NCBI RefSeq assembly: GCF_003335505.1
Contig: NZ_QPEX01000010.1
Location: forward strand, 372,001-436,000
DNA from: Bremerella cremea
GTDB taxonomy: Bacteria; Planctomycetota; Planctomycetia; Pirellulales; Pirellulaceae
DNA length: 64,000 nucleotides
Reading direction: 5' to 3'
This document shows, in pieces, positions 1 through 12,249 of this stretch. The notes beneath the pieces were generated by a model that was given only the letters and a program-made list of their open reading frames with translations, searched no databases and was not told where the DNA came from. A program made the translations under genes and the position numbers. Numbering within the stretch: position 1 is the first letter of the stretch; each line of letters opens with the position of its first letter.

Positions 1-1105
1 TAAAATTCATTTTCAGCTCGAAAACGCGGCATACACTTCTGGTGTATTACGAAAGCACAACAGGGGGGTTTTGTGTTTTTTTGCCAATGCAGTGAGTTCT
101 GGAGCAAAGAGACTTAGCAAGTCCATTGATTGTTGCTTTGTATTGCCCCCTGACAACAATTTTCCCTGTTGATATTTGGGCGGAGGCGGCACCTCTGGAA
201 GAATCCAGATACGAGAATGCGATCGGCTTTCTAGGAACGACAATCCCCGCTAGAAATGCCGCTCTGACATCAAGCCTGGTCTACCAGGGCATTGACGAGA
301 ATTTGAAGCGTCTAGAAAGACCAGGCAAGTATCGGTGCCATCTCGGTCCTTTTTGCCAATTGCGGAAAGGCTTATTGACGCGGCATTCGGTAGAAGCATC
401 GCCTAAGACCTGGCACGAGCTTCCATAGTCGTTCCAGGATAGCGTTTCCCGATCTACCAGGCACAGCAGTAAGGAAGAAGGGGCCTCTCCTCCTCCCTCC
501 ATATTCTGCCATCTCATACGGAACATGAGATTCATGGATGTCTGCGGCGCAATTGAATACTAAGCGGACGATTTTTCCACGGATCCTGAAGTTGCCGGAA
601 GGCTATACCATTTTTCAAGACCTTAAAGATCTGCTTACTAACGGCGGCAATAAGCAACTCTCTCTTTTGACATTTACTTCATCACGCTTGGCGCAACGGT
701 GGCTGGGTGCGAGACCTGTACCGTGTCGAGTAGTTTTGCCGGTGAACGACACAACGCGTTTCGCACGCTGCTGCGGCTAAACAATGGCATCCCTTCGCAC
801 AGCTTTCCGGCGTTGTAGGCACGATTGGATCGACTGAAGTAGTGCCCGAAGTAAGCCACCAGCCCGTTTCCACTTCGGGGACCGACCTCCGTCTTCGGGG
901 ACGATTTGCCTAAATTAACAATTGGGCTAATAACGACACTCTATTGGGGTGGGAAACAGACCAGTATTCTTCGCACGAAGCGAGACGGGCTGACGCATCC
1001 ACGATTGACATCCCGACGCTCAGAGTTCACATTTGGAAGGAGTTACGGGGGTTATCGACAATCTATGCCGCCCCAAATTCGACTCGACAGCCGGCTATTC
1101 CTTGC
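1..1105. other. Gene-poor left end, no supportable CDS
   Basis: Short open frames occur on both strands, but none shows a recognisable domain, a good ribosome binding site or planctomycete-like composition. Small inverted repeats exist, for example arms at 511-517 and 525-531. The stretch 944-1105 is open in frame with the GntR gene but looks like leader rather than protein. The region may hold decayed sequence; I cannot identify its origin. Confidence 0.5.
1051..1062 (+). promoter_or_regulatory. Possible GntR autoregulatory operator
   Basis: GTTATCGACAAT matches 10 of 12 bases of the perfect palindrome ATTGTCGACAAT at 1967-1978. It lies 43 bases upstream of the proposed ATG of the GntR gene, a normal place for self-repression. 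The match was found by eye; one degenerate half of a 12-mer could be chance. Confidence 0.35.
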
Positions 1106-1723
1106 ATGGTGGACAGTAAAAAATTGCAGCGATCCGTTGAGATCGTCGAGCAACTGCGCGAGGAAATTCTCTCTGGTCAACTACCGGAAGGTTCCCGGTT
1201 GACCGAGATGGACGTCTCGAAACGGTTTAAGAAGGGTCGCAATGCGATCCGTGAAGCGTTTCAGAAGCTAACCCACCAAGGCCTGCTCGTCACTCGCCCT
1301 AACCGTGGCGTCGTTGTGGCATCGGAGCCTCCTAAGCCAATTCGCGATCTAATCGTGCCGATTCGGCAAATGTTGGAGGGTTATGCCCTCGAACTCGTCT
1401 TCGACGACCTGCAGGAAAGTGATTTTGTTGGCTGGGAAGCGATCCTCACTCGCATGAAAGCGGCCTGCGCCGCGAGGGATTATGCTGCAATCGCCGAGAC
1501 CGACATTGCGTTTCATCGTTCCTTGATGGAAAGAACAGGCCAGCCTGACTTGTTAGCGATTTGGGAAGCGATGATCTATCGTATTCGCTCTCACTTCCGC
1601 CGAACACAGCGGCGCTGCCCAGACCCGATGGTTATCTATGACGAACATCGGGCAATTCTCGATTGTATTAAGTCGGGCGACCTACAAGCGGCCTTGGCGC
1701 TGCTGAACGAGAAGATCGAGTAA
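1106..1723 (+). CDS. GntR-family transcriptional regulator (FCD subfamily)
   Basis: The 205-aa product has an N-terminal winged-helix domain (about residues 10-75, with EQLREEILSGQLPEGSRL and GRNAIREAFQKL typical of GntR) and an all-helical FCD ligand domain (about 83-200, with ETDIAFHRSLMERTG and DEHRAILDCIKSGD). FCD regulators usually sense carboxylates or sugar acids and bind short palindromes with TTGT/ACAA arms. The open frame extends upstream to 944, but the ATG at 1106 starts directly before the conserved domain and the upstream residues look non-coding. No strong ribosome binding site precedes it. Two TTGT-N2-ACAA boxes lie just downstream, ahead of the 2113-14120 gene run, so it is probably the local repressor of that operon. 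Confidence 0.88.
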   Translation: MVDSKKLQRSVEIVEQLREEILSGQLPEGSRLTEMDVSKRFKKGRNAIREAFQKLTHQGLLVTRPNRGVVVASEPPKPIRDLIVPIRQMLEGYALELVFDDLQESDFVGWEAILTRMKAACAARDYAAIAETDIAFHRSLMERTGQPDLLAIWEAMIYRIRSHFRRTQRRCPDPMVIYDEHRAILDCIKSGDLQAALALLNEKIE

Positions 1724-1942
1724 TCGCGCTTGCCGCGACATTGAATTCGCTTACTTTCTACGCACTTTGAGCGACATCTCTGTGCATTCCCGAAACTTTT
1801 CTCTGACTGGCTTTTGGCGGAAATCTGGCAACCACGCAAAACACGCCGCTATCGCACTGATTTGTGATAAAACATCGGCTTAAACCTAAAGCTGAGCTTA
1901 TTCGACTTCCCTGGCACGTTGCTTGCTACTACCTCTTAAAAT

Positions 1943-1982
1943 TAAATTGTTGACAATCAGTTTTAAATTGTCGACAATCTGA
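1943..1982 (+). promoter_or_regulatory. Twin GntR operator boxes
   Basis: ATTGTTGACAAT (1946-1957) and the perfect palindrome ATTGTCGACAAT (1967-1978) sit in a 19-base direct repeat with a period of 21 bases, two helical turns. TTGT-N2-ACAA symmetry is what FCD-type GntR regulators normally bind, and such a gene lies immediately upstream. Seen directly; the link to the regulator is inference from symmetry and position. Confidence 0.7.
1950..1978 (+). promoter_or_regulatory. Candidate housekeeping promoter inside the operators
   Basis: TTGACA (1950-1955) is a perfect -35 hexamer inside box 1. After exactly 17 bases comes GACAAT (1973-1978), a 4 of 6 match to the -10, inside box 2. A repressor on both boxes would cover both promoter elements. 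The -10 is imperfect, so the promoter is a proposal. Confidence 0.45.
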
Positions 1983-2112
1983 AAAAGAACATTGGCCTGA
2001 AGAGACTGGGGCCTGTCTCGGCCAAAATGGCCATGACGAATCCCGGCACTTCACCGGTTCCTTCCCTTCTCAAGCTCCTTATTCCTAATCATGTTGTCGT
2101 GGAGTATTTCTT

Positions 2113-3093
2113 ATGAGAGTTGCGAATTTGGTTGAGGCACCTCGCGGCCCGCGAGGTTTCACCCTGGTCGAACTGCTGGTCGTGATCGCCATCATTGGAG
2201 TCTTGGTCTCGCTATTGCTTCCAGCGGTGCAGCAAGCACGTGAAGCAGCGAGACGGATGCAATGCACCAACAATCTCAAGCAGTTGGCATTATCCATGCA
2301 CAACTATCATGACACGCTCCGGGCGTTTCCACCTGCCGCTTTGGCGTCTGCCAATGTTGTTTCCGGCAATGCGCCGGTGCCGCCGGGTCACGAGTGGTTC
2401 TCTGGTTACAAGGTCCTCTACGAAGGCATGATTGGCTGGCCGGCATTCGTTCTACCCTATGTCGAGCAATCCGCTCTTCAAGACCAAATTGACTTCAACC
2501 GCGTAGCCTATGCCGAACATTGGTGGGACCAGTGGTACTATAGCCCCACTTGGACGGCAAGTGGCGATCCGTTTAACAAGGCGGCCTCGGAGTTGGTGCC
2601 GACATCGTTTCAATGCCCTTCTAGTGTGAAGGACTCGAACATAACCCGTTCGCACAAAGATTACGCCGTCGCCGCTCGCGAGATGGCCGAAATCTCGGCT
2701 AGAGACGGACGAGGCGACGGTATCTTTTTCACGAACAGCGGGTCGAGGATGGCAGACATCATTGACGGGACAAGTAATACCTTTCTGCTGCTGGAACAAA
2801 GTACCTCAAGTAAAGGCTTCATGGACCGCGGCAGCAACCCGTTCTTCTTCGTCAGCCATCCCTGCGAAGGCATGGCGTTAACCGGTTTTTATCCAGGTGC
2901 AGCCGTTTTTCCGCCCAACATGGTCGGATCGGATTGGGGACTGGTAATGCGGTCGGCACGTAGTTTCCATCCTGGCGGGCTCAACGCAGCCATGGCTGAT
3001 GGCAGCGTGAGCTATGTGACGGAAACCGTTGATACGACCATCTGGGTCAATACTTTCACTCCCAGAGGGCGAGAAGTGCTAACCACTCGATAA
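2113..3093 (+). CDS. DUF1559-domain protein with type II pseudopilin N-terminus
   Basis: The 326-aa protein has a prepilin-like N-terminus: a short basic leader ending in RG, then FTLVELLVVIAIIGVLVSLL, the methylated-Phe/Glu5 signature and transmembrane helix, followed by AREAARRMQCTNNLKQLAL, the usual start of planctomycete DUF1559 proteins. The C-terminus carries the H-X9-DG-like signature (FHPGGLNAAMADGSVSYV). Family members are abundant in planctomycetes; their role is not established, but processing and surface or periplasmic assembly are expected. GGAG at 2101-2104 supports the ATG at 2113. It is the first gene after the GntR operators and may be co-transcribed with the catabolic genes. 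Confidence 0.93.
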   Translation: MRVANLVEAPRGPRGFTLVELLVVIAIIGVLVSLLLPAVQQAREAARRMQCTNNLKQLALSMHNYHDTLRAFPPAALASANVVSGNAPVPPGHEWFSGYKVLYEGMIGWPAFVLPYVEQSALQDQIDFNRVAYAEHWWDQWYYSPTWTASGDPFNKAASELVPTSFQCPSSVKDSNITRSHKDYAVAAREMAEISARDGRGDGIFFTNSGSRMADIIDGTSNTFLLLEQSTSSKGFMDRGSNPFFFVSHPCEGMALTGFYPGAAVFPPNMVGSDWGLVMRSARSFHPGGLNAAMADGSVSYVTETVDTTIWVNTFTPRGREVLTTR

Positions 3094-3223
3094 ATTTGCG
3101 AAGAGCAAAATGGGGCACAATCCCCTTCCAGAAACAGGAAACGCATTATCAATCAACCGCAGTCTTCCTAGAGCCTCGCATCGTCCCGCCAGGCTCCTAA
3201 AATAGATCGTTCAAGGGAATACG

Positions 3224-3646
3224 ATGTCCAACTATATTCAGCTTCTCTTCGCAGGGATTGCCGGCATCATCTTGCTGTCGGCAGTTGGCTGCAGCCAGAA
3301 ATTGCCCTACGAGGTTGTCGCACTAGAGGGAACGGTTACTTACAAGGGAGTGCCCCTTGAAGGAGTCATTGTTCATTTCCGTCCGACCACCGGGCGAGAA
3401 AGCATGGCGACGTCCACCGCAGGGGGAAAGTTCGTGATGCGATATACCTACGATGTCGATGGCGTTCAAAAAGGGCCTGGTGAATTTTTCCTATCGCTGC
3501 CGATGTCGAGCGGAGGACTTTCCAGCGCGAATGCAAAAATGTCTGCCTCGATCACCGAGGCCCTTCGCAAGTATTCAATAAAGGGGACTCCCCAAGCTGT
3601 CGAGATCAACGAACCCGACCGCGACTACAAATTAGATTTGCAGTGA
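3224..3646 (+). CDS. Small lipoprotein with carboxypeptidase-regulatory-like fold
   Basis: The 140-aa product starts with a lipoprotein signal; the lipobox is LSAVGC, so Cys is acylated at about residue 23. The mature part reads as one beta-sandwich domain (VALEGTVTYKGVPLEGVIVHFRP, then GKFVMRYTY) of the carboxypeptidase-regulatory/transthyretin-like type that often follows DUF1559 genes in planctomycetes. No catalytic motif is visible, so a structural or binding role in the periplasm is likely. It sits 130 bases after the DUF1559 gene and 101 bases before the PSCyt1 gene, all on the same strand. Confidence 0.8.
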   Translation: MSNYIQLLFAGIAGIILLSAVGCSQKLPYEVVALEGTVTYKGVPLEGVIVHFRPTTGRESMATSTAGGKFVMRYTYDVDGVQKGPGEFFLSLPMSSGGLSSANAKMSASITEALRKYSIKGTPQAVEINEPDRDYKLDLQ

Positions 3647-3747
3647 TCATATTCGTTGATCATTTCAGCCGTTAGATTCAGACACCGTTACGCTATCGCC
3701 GTGAGTGATTCCTTTTTCCCAAGGTTCTAATCGGCCCGAGAAAGCTA

Positions 3748-7146
<3,399 letters not shown>

Positions 7147-7151
7147 CCGCT

Positions 7152-8570
7152 ATGCCACCAAAATATTCGGAAATGATCGATCGCCGCACGATGCTGCAGC
7201 GATCTGGAATCGGGTTGGGGATGCTCGGGCTATCTTCTTTGGTAAGCAATCCTGGGAATGCGCTGGCCAGTGGCCTAGAGGCGGAGTCGCCGCTGGCGGT
7301 GAAGAAACCTCATTTTCCTGGGAAGATAAAGCGAGTCGTTCACTTCTTCCTGAACGGTGGTCCCTCGCATGTTGACACCTTCGACCCCAAACCAATGCTT
7401 CAGAAATATGCCGGTGAAGCGCCGCCGATGTCACTGGCCACCGAACGGAAGACGGGGGCCTGCATGCCGTCTCCGTTCAAGTTCCAGAAATATGGCGAGT
7501 CAGGTCTGGAAGTCAGCGAGTTGTTCGCCCAGACTGCCCAGCATGCCGACGACATCGCGGTCATTCGCTCGATGTACGCTCAAGTGCCAAACCACGAACC
7601 GTCGCTACTGCTGATGAACTGCGGCGACTCGGTTCAGCCACGCCCGAGCGTCGGCTCCTGGACGCTGTACGGTCTGGGAACCGAAAACCAGAACCTACCA
7701 GGCTTCATCGCGATGTGTCCGAACGGCTTGCCGGTCAGCGGAACGGCGAACTGGCAGTCAGGTTTCCTACCGGGGAGCTTACAAGGAACGTATATCAATA
7801 CGAAGCACGAGCAAATCGACAAGTTGATCGAGAACATCCGTAGCCACCATGCAACAACCGAAATTCAACAGCGTCAATTGGCTCTGCTGAACGAACTCAA
7901 TGACGAACATCGCGACCTACGCCGTGATCCGCGTTTAGAGTCACGGATTCAATCGTTTGAGCTGGCCTTTCGCATGCAGATGGAAGCAGCCGATGCGTTT
8001 GACATCAATCAAGAGACGCACGAAACCCGTGCGTTGTATGGCGAAGGCGTTCATGGGCGGCAGACGCTCATCGCGCGTCGATTGCTCGAACGTGGCGTTC
8101 GCTACGTCCAATTATGGCACGATGCAGGCAACTCTTGGGATCATCACTCCGATCTTGAGCCGAGTCATCGCAAACTCGCACAGCAGATCGATCAGCCAAT
8201 CGCCGCACTGCTGACCGATCTGAAACGCCGCGGCATGTTTGAAGATACCTTGGTCCTTTGGGGAGGTGAATTTGGCCGAACGCCGACCGTCGAACTGAGC
8301 GGCGGGACCTCGACCCTGGGACGCGATCACAACCACTACGGCTTTTCCGTTTGGATGGCTGGCGGCGGCGTTCGAGGAGGCACCGTTTATGGTGCCACCG
8401 ACGAATTCGGCTTCAAAGCCATTGAACGCCCCGCCAGTGTGCATGACTTGCACGCCACGATGTTGCATCTCATGGGCTTCGACCATACCCGTTTGACCTA
8501 TCGCTACGCCGGACGCGACTTTCGTTTAACCGACGTCCATGGCCATGTTCTGACCGATATTCTTGCCTAG
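7152..8570 (+). CDS. DUF1501 protein with Tat-like signal
   Basis: The 472-aa protein begins with a twin-arginine-like export signal (DRRTMLQRSGIGLGMLGLSSL), followed by a DUF1501 domain, a member of the alkaline-phosphatase/sulfatase-like fold. Typical segments are FFLNGGPSHVDTFDPKP, AQVPNHEPS, WGGEFGRTP and GRDHNHYGFSVWMAGGGVRGG. Starts at 7152 and 7173 are both in frame; 7152 is closest to the upstream stop, 5 bases away, which implies translational coupling with the DUF1549/DUF1553 gene. DUF1501 partners almost always accompany such cytochromes in planctomycetes. The enzymatic activity is unknown; periplasmic location follows from the Tat-like signal. Confidence 0.93.
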   Translation: MPPKYSEMIDRRTMLQRSGIGLGMLGLSSLVSNPGNALASGLEAESPLAVKKPHFPGKIKRVVHFFLNGGPSHVDTFDPKPMLQKYAGEAPPMSLATERKTGACMPSPFKFQKYGESGLEVSELFAQTAQHADDIAVIRSMYAQVPNHEPSLLLMNCGDSVQPRPSVGSWTLYGLGTENQNLPGFIAMCPNGLPVSGTANWQSGFLPGSLQGTYINTKHEQIDKLIENIRSHHATTEIQQRQLALLNELNDEHRDLRRDPRLESRIQSFELAFRMQMEAADAFDINQETHETRALYGEGVHGRQTLIARRLLERGVRYVQLWHDAGNSWDHHSDLEPSHRKLAQQIDQPIAALLTDLKRRGMFEDTLVLWGGEFGRTPTVELSGGTSTLGRDHNHYGFSVWMAGGGVRGGTVYGATDEFGFKAIERPASVHDLHATMLHLMGFDHTRLTYRYAGRDFRLTDVHGHVLTDILA

Positions 8571-8588
8571 CTTCACGACATTTCCACT

Positions 8589-9632
8589 ATGCATGATTCA
8601 ACCATCGATCGAAAGATTGTTCGCCCCGCCGAACTCGATCTGGATTCCCCTGGTCGCCGCGACTACTGGGTCGCCCTGGAGCACGATAGCATCTGGGGAG
8701 ATCACCTAATGCCCCTGACCGTGTGGGTTGGGCGAAACGCGACGGAAGGGCGCGGTCTGGTCGCCTTCGGTGCGAATCATGGAAACGAATACGAAGGACC
8801 GGTCGCGTTAAAGAACCTGCAAAGCGAGATCCAACTGGAAAAGGTTACCGGTCGTATTATCTTCATCCCGGTTTTAAATCCGCCAGCATTTCGAGCTGGC
8901 ACACGCGAGAGCTTTCTGGATGACGGGGTGAACTTGAATCGCGCGTTTGTCGATGGCGCAGGAAAAACGCCTGCGTTGTCGGGGATAACGCACCGTGTTG
9001 CCGCATTCGTGCGTGATTACATCTGGCCGCGCGTGCATGTTGTCATCGACTTGCACAGCGGCGGTGACGTAGCGAGATTCGCGCTTTGCGCCAGCTTTCA
9101 TGTCGTCGACGACCCCGTGCAATCGAAGGCAATGGAAGAAACGGCACGCTGGTTTGGTACACCCTGCTTGATGGTCTATCAAAATGCAACGCCTGGGCTG
9201 TTGACGAGCGAGGCGGAACGCTTGGGCAAGATCACCGTCGGCACCGAGCTCGGCTGGGGCCGCGCGGTCAACCTGGAAGGGGTTCGCTACGCACGACATG
9301 GCGTGCTGGCGGCCGCGATTCATCACGAACAAATGCAGGGCGAGATCGAGCCAACCGGACATCACCGATCCGGGACGCAAGTGAAGCTGAAAACCGTCGA
9401 TCGGGCATGCTACTGCGTCGCGCCGTTTGACGGACATTTCGAGCCCCTAATCGATTGCGGCGTCGCCGTCCAAGAAGGGGACGTCGTCGGCCTGCTACAT
9501 GACTTTGATCATATCGACATGCCACCACATAAAGTTCGCGCCCAGGTCGATGGGGTCGTCTTGGCACAAGCCTGGGCAGCCGCCGTTCCTCGGGGCCAGC
9601 ATATTGTTGTCGTGGGACGCGTGACATCGTAA
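8589..9632 (+). CDS. AstE/AspA-family zinc deacylase (M14-like)
   Basis: The 347-aa protein has the zinc site of succinylglutamate desuccinylase/aspartoacylase enzymes: H64-G-N-E67 (FGANHGNEYEGP), H156 (DLHSGG) and a likely catalytic glutamate E220 (GTELG). The C-terminal 90 residues form the beta-barrel typical of the family. Members hydrolyse N-acyl amino acids or related amides; sequence resembles the DoeB-like branch, but the substrate cannot be read off. No signal peptide, so cytoplasmic. It lies 18 bases after the DUF1501 gene and 26 before the enolase-superfamily gene, so it probably removes an acyl group from the compound imported by the MFS protein of this operon. Confidence 0.85.
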   Translation: MHDSTIDRKIVRPAELDLDSPGRRDYWVALEHDSIWGDHLMPLTVWVGRNATEGRGLVAFGANHGNEYEGPVALKNLQSEIQLEKVTGRIIFIPVLNPPAFRAGTRESFLDDGVNLNRAFVDGAGKTPALSGITHRVAAFVRDYIWPRVHVVIDLHSGGDVARFALCASFHVVDDPVQSKAMEETARWFGTPCLMVYQNATPGLLTSEAERLGKITVGTELGWGRAVNLEGVRYARHGVLAAAIHHEQMQGEIEPTGHHRSGTQVKLKTVDRACYCVAPFDGHFEPLIDCGVAVQEGDVVGLLHDFDHIDMPPHKVRAQVDGVVLAQAWAAAVPRGQHIVVVGRVTS

Positions 9633-9658
9633 GCGTCGCACATTCTCGTTCATTTGTT

Positions 9659-10792
9659 ATGAGCCAACCTGTGAAAATCACTCAGATTATTTGTCAGATT
9701 CTGCGAATTCCTCAAATCGAGGCTAAGACGGCAAGCAGTCAAGACTCGGTACTAGTGCGTATTCGTACCGATAACGACCTGGAGGGAATCGGTGAGGCCG
9801 ATTCGTCTCCGGAAATGGTCAAAGCTGCCATCGACGCCCCCTTCAGCCATAACATAGCGGCCGGCTTGCGAGAGATTCTGATCGGCGAGAACCCACTCGA
9901 GACCGAACGCCTCTGGCAGAAGATGTATCGCCGCACCATGTACTGTGGCCGACGTAGCGTCGGTATTACCGCCATGGCAGCGATCGACATGGCCCTGTGG
10001 GACATCAAAGGCAAGCACTTCGGCGAACCCATTCATCGCCTGCTGGGCGGCAAACAGCATGATCGTATTCAGGCCTATGCTTCGATCCTGTTTGGAAAAG
10101 ATGGAGACGCGACCACCGCCATCGGCCGCCGATGGCGGGAAGCGGGGTACCGAGCTGTCAAGTTCGGCTGGGAACCGATGGGGCAATCGGAAGCGGTCGA
10201 CATCGATTTGGTTCGAGGCGCACGCGAAGGTCTTGGTTCGGATGCGACCTTGCTGATTGATGCTGGCTGCGTCTGGGACGCCCGAACGGCACTGCAGCGG
10301 GCACAAGCGTTCCAGGACTATAAAATCGGCTGGCTGGAAGAGCCACTGCATCCAGACGACTACGAAGGTTATCGTTGGTTGCGAGATCGCTCGCCTGTTC
10401 CCATCGCTGCTGGCGAAGAGGAATGTGGCCGCCAAGCGTTTCGGCCGTTGATTGACGGCCGCTGTCTGGACGTCTATCAGGTCGATCTTTCCCGCAACGG
10501 TTTCACCGAGGCCGCCTACCTCCGACATCGTGTGGAAGAGATCGGCGCTCGACTTTGTAACCATTGCTACACGAGTCCTGTCACCGCAGCGGCCAGTTTA
10601 CATTGGCTGACAACGTGTCGCGACGCATTTTTGTTTGAAGATTGCGTCGAGGATTCTCCGCTACGCCACGAGCTGACGCATGAAAAGATCCAAGCAATCG
10701 ACGGCTGGATCTGTCCACCCGATGGCCCCGGGCTGGGAATCACGCTCAACGAGGATTTCGTCAATGCACACCGCGTCTGCGAATCGCGCTGA
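9659..10792 (+). CDS. Mandelate racemase/enolase-superfamily protein (acid-sugar dehydratase-like)
   Basis: The 377-aa protein has the capping domain and TIM barrel of the mandelate racemase subgroup. Metal ligands are D201 (LLIDAGC), E227 (WLEEPL) and E253 (AAGEEE). The general-base dyad is D276 (YQVDLSRNG) with H302 (LCNHCYTS). On strand two only K168 is present (AVKFGW), with Gly at the second basic position. This favours dehydration of an acid sugar, but the exact sugar is not predictable. Next to an anion-symporter-type MFS protein and a lactonase, the likely job is converting an aldonate or aldarate to a 2-keto-3-deoxy acid. The 3' end overlaps the MFS gene by 29 bases. Confidence 0.9.
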   Translation: MSQPVKITQIICQILRIPQIEAKTASSQDSVLVRIRTDNDLEGIGEADSSPEMVKAAIDAPFSHNIAAGLREILIGENPLETERLWQKMYRRTMYCGRRSVGITAMAAIDMALWDIKGKHFGEPIHRLLGGKQHDRIQAYASILFGKDGDATTAIGRRWREAGYRAVKFGWEPMGQSEAVDIDLVRGAREGLGSDATLLIDAGCVWDARTALQRAQAFQDYKIGWLEEPLHPDDYEGYRWLRDRSPVPIAAGEEECGRQAFRPLIDGRCLDVYQVDLSRNGFTEAAYLRHRVEEIGARLCNHCYTSPVTAAASLHWLTTCRDAFLFEDCVEDSPLRHELTHEKIQAIDGWICPPDGPGLGITLNEDFVNAHRVCESR

Positions 10793-12233
10793 AGTGACCA
10801 CTCGCGAGAAGGAACAAGAACCACCGACGCGAATCCGCTATTGGATTTTGCTATCGCTGTGCATTCTGTCGATGATTACGTATCTCGATCGGGTTTGTTT
10901 CGGCGCCGCAGCGCCGGAGATCGCCGAGTCGATCGGGCTGACCGATGTCGCCCAAATGAAGTGGGCTTTCACCGCCTTCGCCCTGGCGTACGCCCTATTC
11001 GAGATTCCTTCAGGGTGGTTTGGTGATCGACTGGGACCGCGCAGTTTGCTCATCCGAATTGTAATTTGGTGGTCGGTCTGCACAATACTCACGGGTGCGA
11101 TCGGCCTATCGTTCGGCTTCTTCAGTTTTGGCGGACTAGGGACGCTCGTATTGCTGCGTTTCCTATTTGGAGCAGGCGAAGCAGGAGCCTACCCGAACAT
11201 TACTCGCGCCATCCACGACTGGTTTCCCAAACAGGAATGGGAATTCGCCCAAGGCGCCGTATGGATGACCGGACGGTTGATGGGAGGCGTGACACCGCTG
11301 ATCTGGGCGATTCTCGTTGGGAACGCGATCTTTCCTATCGCCCCGCTCCACTGGCGCGGGGCTTTTTTTCTGTTTGGTGGCCTGGGATTCCTTTGGTGCA
11401 TCGGTTTTGCAATTTGGTTTCGCAATTCCCCCGCGCAGCATCCCCAAGTCAACGCCGCCGAATTGAAGTTGATAAGTAAGGGGCAAAAAGGGGCGTCAGC
11501 AACGCATAAGATGGTCTGGTCTCTCTTGCTGACCAATCATAGCCTTCACGCGCTTTGCTTGATGTATGCCCTGGTAACGTTCGTATGGATCTTCAACATC
11601 ACCTACTTGCCGGCTTATTTGCTAGAGCGTTTTCAGATCGACAAGGGAGATTTGCTCGGCGCCATCTATTGCGGTGCTCCCCTCTGGCTCGGCGCGGTAG
11701 GCTGCTTTTGTGGCGGTTTTCTCGTCTCGCGGCTGGCACGTGGCACCGATTCGCGAGCGCAAGCACGTCAGCGATTGGGCATCATTGCCATGCTACTTTG
11801 CAGCTTGTTTTGGATCGGCGCCTATTGGAGCGTCAGCATTCACTTCTTCTGTCCGCTGGTCGCATTGTCCGCCTTTTGCATTGACCTGACGGTCGGATCG
11901 GCTTGGGCGAGTTGCCAGGATATTGGTCAGAAAAACGCAGCCGTCGCCGCTGCCAGCATGAATATGATCGGCACATTTGGCGCGGCTTTCGCCGGTTGGT
12001 TGACAGGGACGTTGATTCAGATTTCTTTGGCTGGAAGCGCCGCCCAACAGCACACAACGGTCGAATTATTGTCGCCATCTCAGCGGCGATCAGCCATATT
12101 GGATGGTTACGACAACCTATTCTTGATTAACATCTTCGTCTTTTTGTTGGCAGCAGTCTGCTGGATGTTCGTTCGAATTCCTGAAACCAACGACGAACCT
12201 TCCGCTAACGAATTGACTTCCTTCCCTGAATAG
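10764..12233 (+). CDS. MFS transporter, anion:cation symporter (ACS)-like
   Basis: The 489-aa protein has about 12 hydrophobic segments. Helix 1 runs into YLDRVCFGAAAPEIAE and the loop 2-3 motif is GWFGDRLGPRSLLIR, both as in hexuronate/glucarate/galactonate symporters. The longer open frame begins at 10680 inside the enolase gene; ATG 10764 is chosen because it gives a short cytoplasmic N-terminus and a 29-base overlap. It likely imports the sugar acid degraded by the operon with protons or sodium. The specific substrate is inferred only from the neighbours. Confidence 0.9.
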   Translation: MHTASANRAEVTTREKEQEPPTRIRYWILLSLCILSMITYLDRVCFGAAAPEIAESIGLTDVAQMKWAFTAFALAYALFEIPSGWFGDRLGPRSLLIRIVIWWSVCTILTGAIGLSFGFFSFGGLGTLVLLRFLFGAGEAGAYPNITRAIHDWFPKQEWEFAQGAVWMTGRLMGGVTPLIWAILVGNAIFPIAPLHWRGAFFLFGGLGFLWCIGFAIWFRNSPAQHPQVNAAELKLISKGQKGASATHKMVWSLLLTNHSLHALCLMYALVTFVWIFNITYLPAYLLERFQIDKGDLLGAIYCGAPLWLGAVGCFCGGFLVSRLARGTDSRAQARQRLGIIAMLLCSLFWIGAYWSVSIHFFCPLVALSAFCIDLTVGSAWASCQDIGQKNAAVAAASMNMIGTFGAAFAGWLTGTLIQISLAGSAAQQHTTVELLSPSQRRSAILDGYDNLFLINIFVFLLAAVCWMFVRIPETNDEPSANELTSFPE

Positions 12234-12249
12234 TCCCCACGAGAATACT

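Larger units (their letters stand above)
1724..2112. other. Regulatory intergenic region of the sugar-acid operon
   Basis: This 389-base gap carries the two operator boxes and the overlapping promoter described separately, followed by a leader of about 130 bases and a GGAG at 2101-2104. No ORF is supportable. Confidence 0.6.

Noticed and set aside
126..780. Several open frames of 60-100 codons on both strands at the left end
   Set aside because: No domain, no ribosome binding site, unlike neighbouring coding style; probably random.
944..1105. N-terminal extension of the GntR gene
   Set aside because: The added 54 residues lie outside the conserved domain and contain a candidate operator; ATG 1106 is better.
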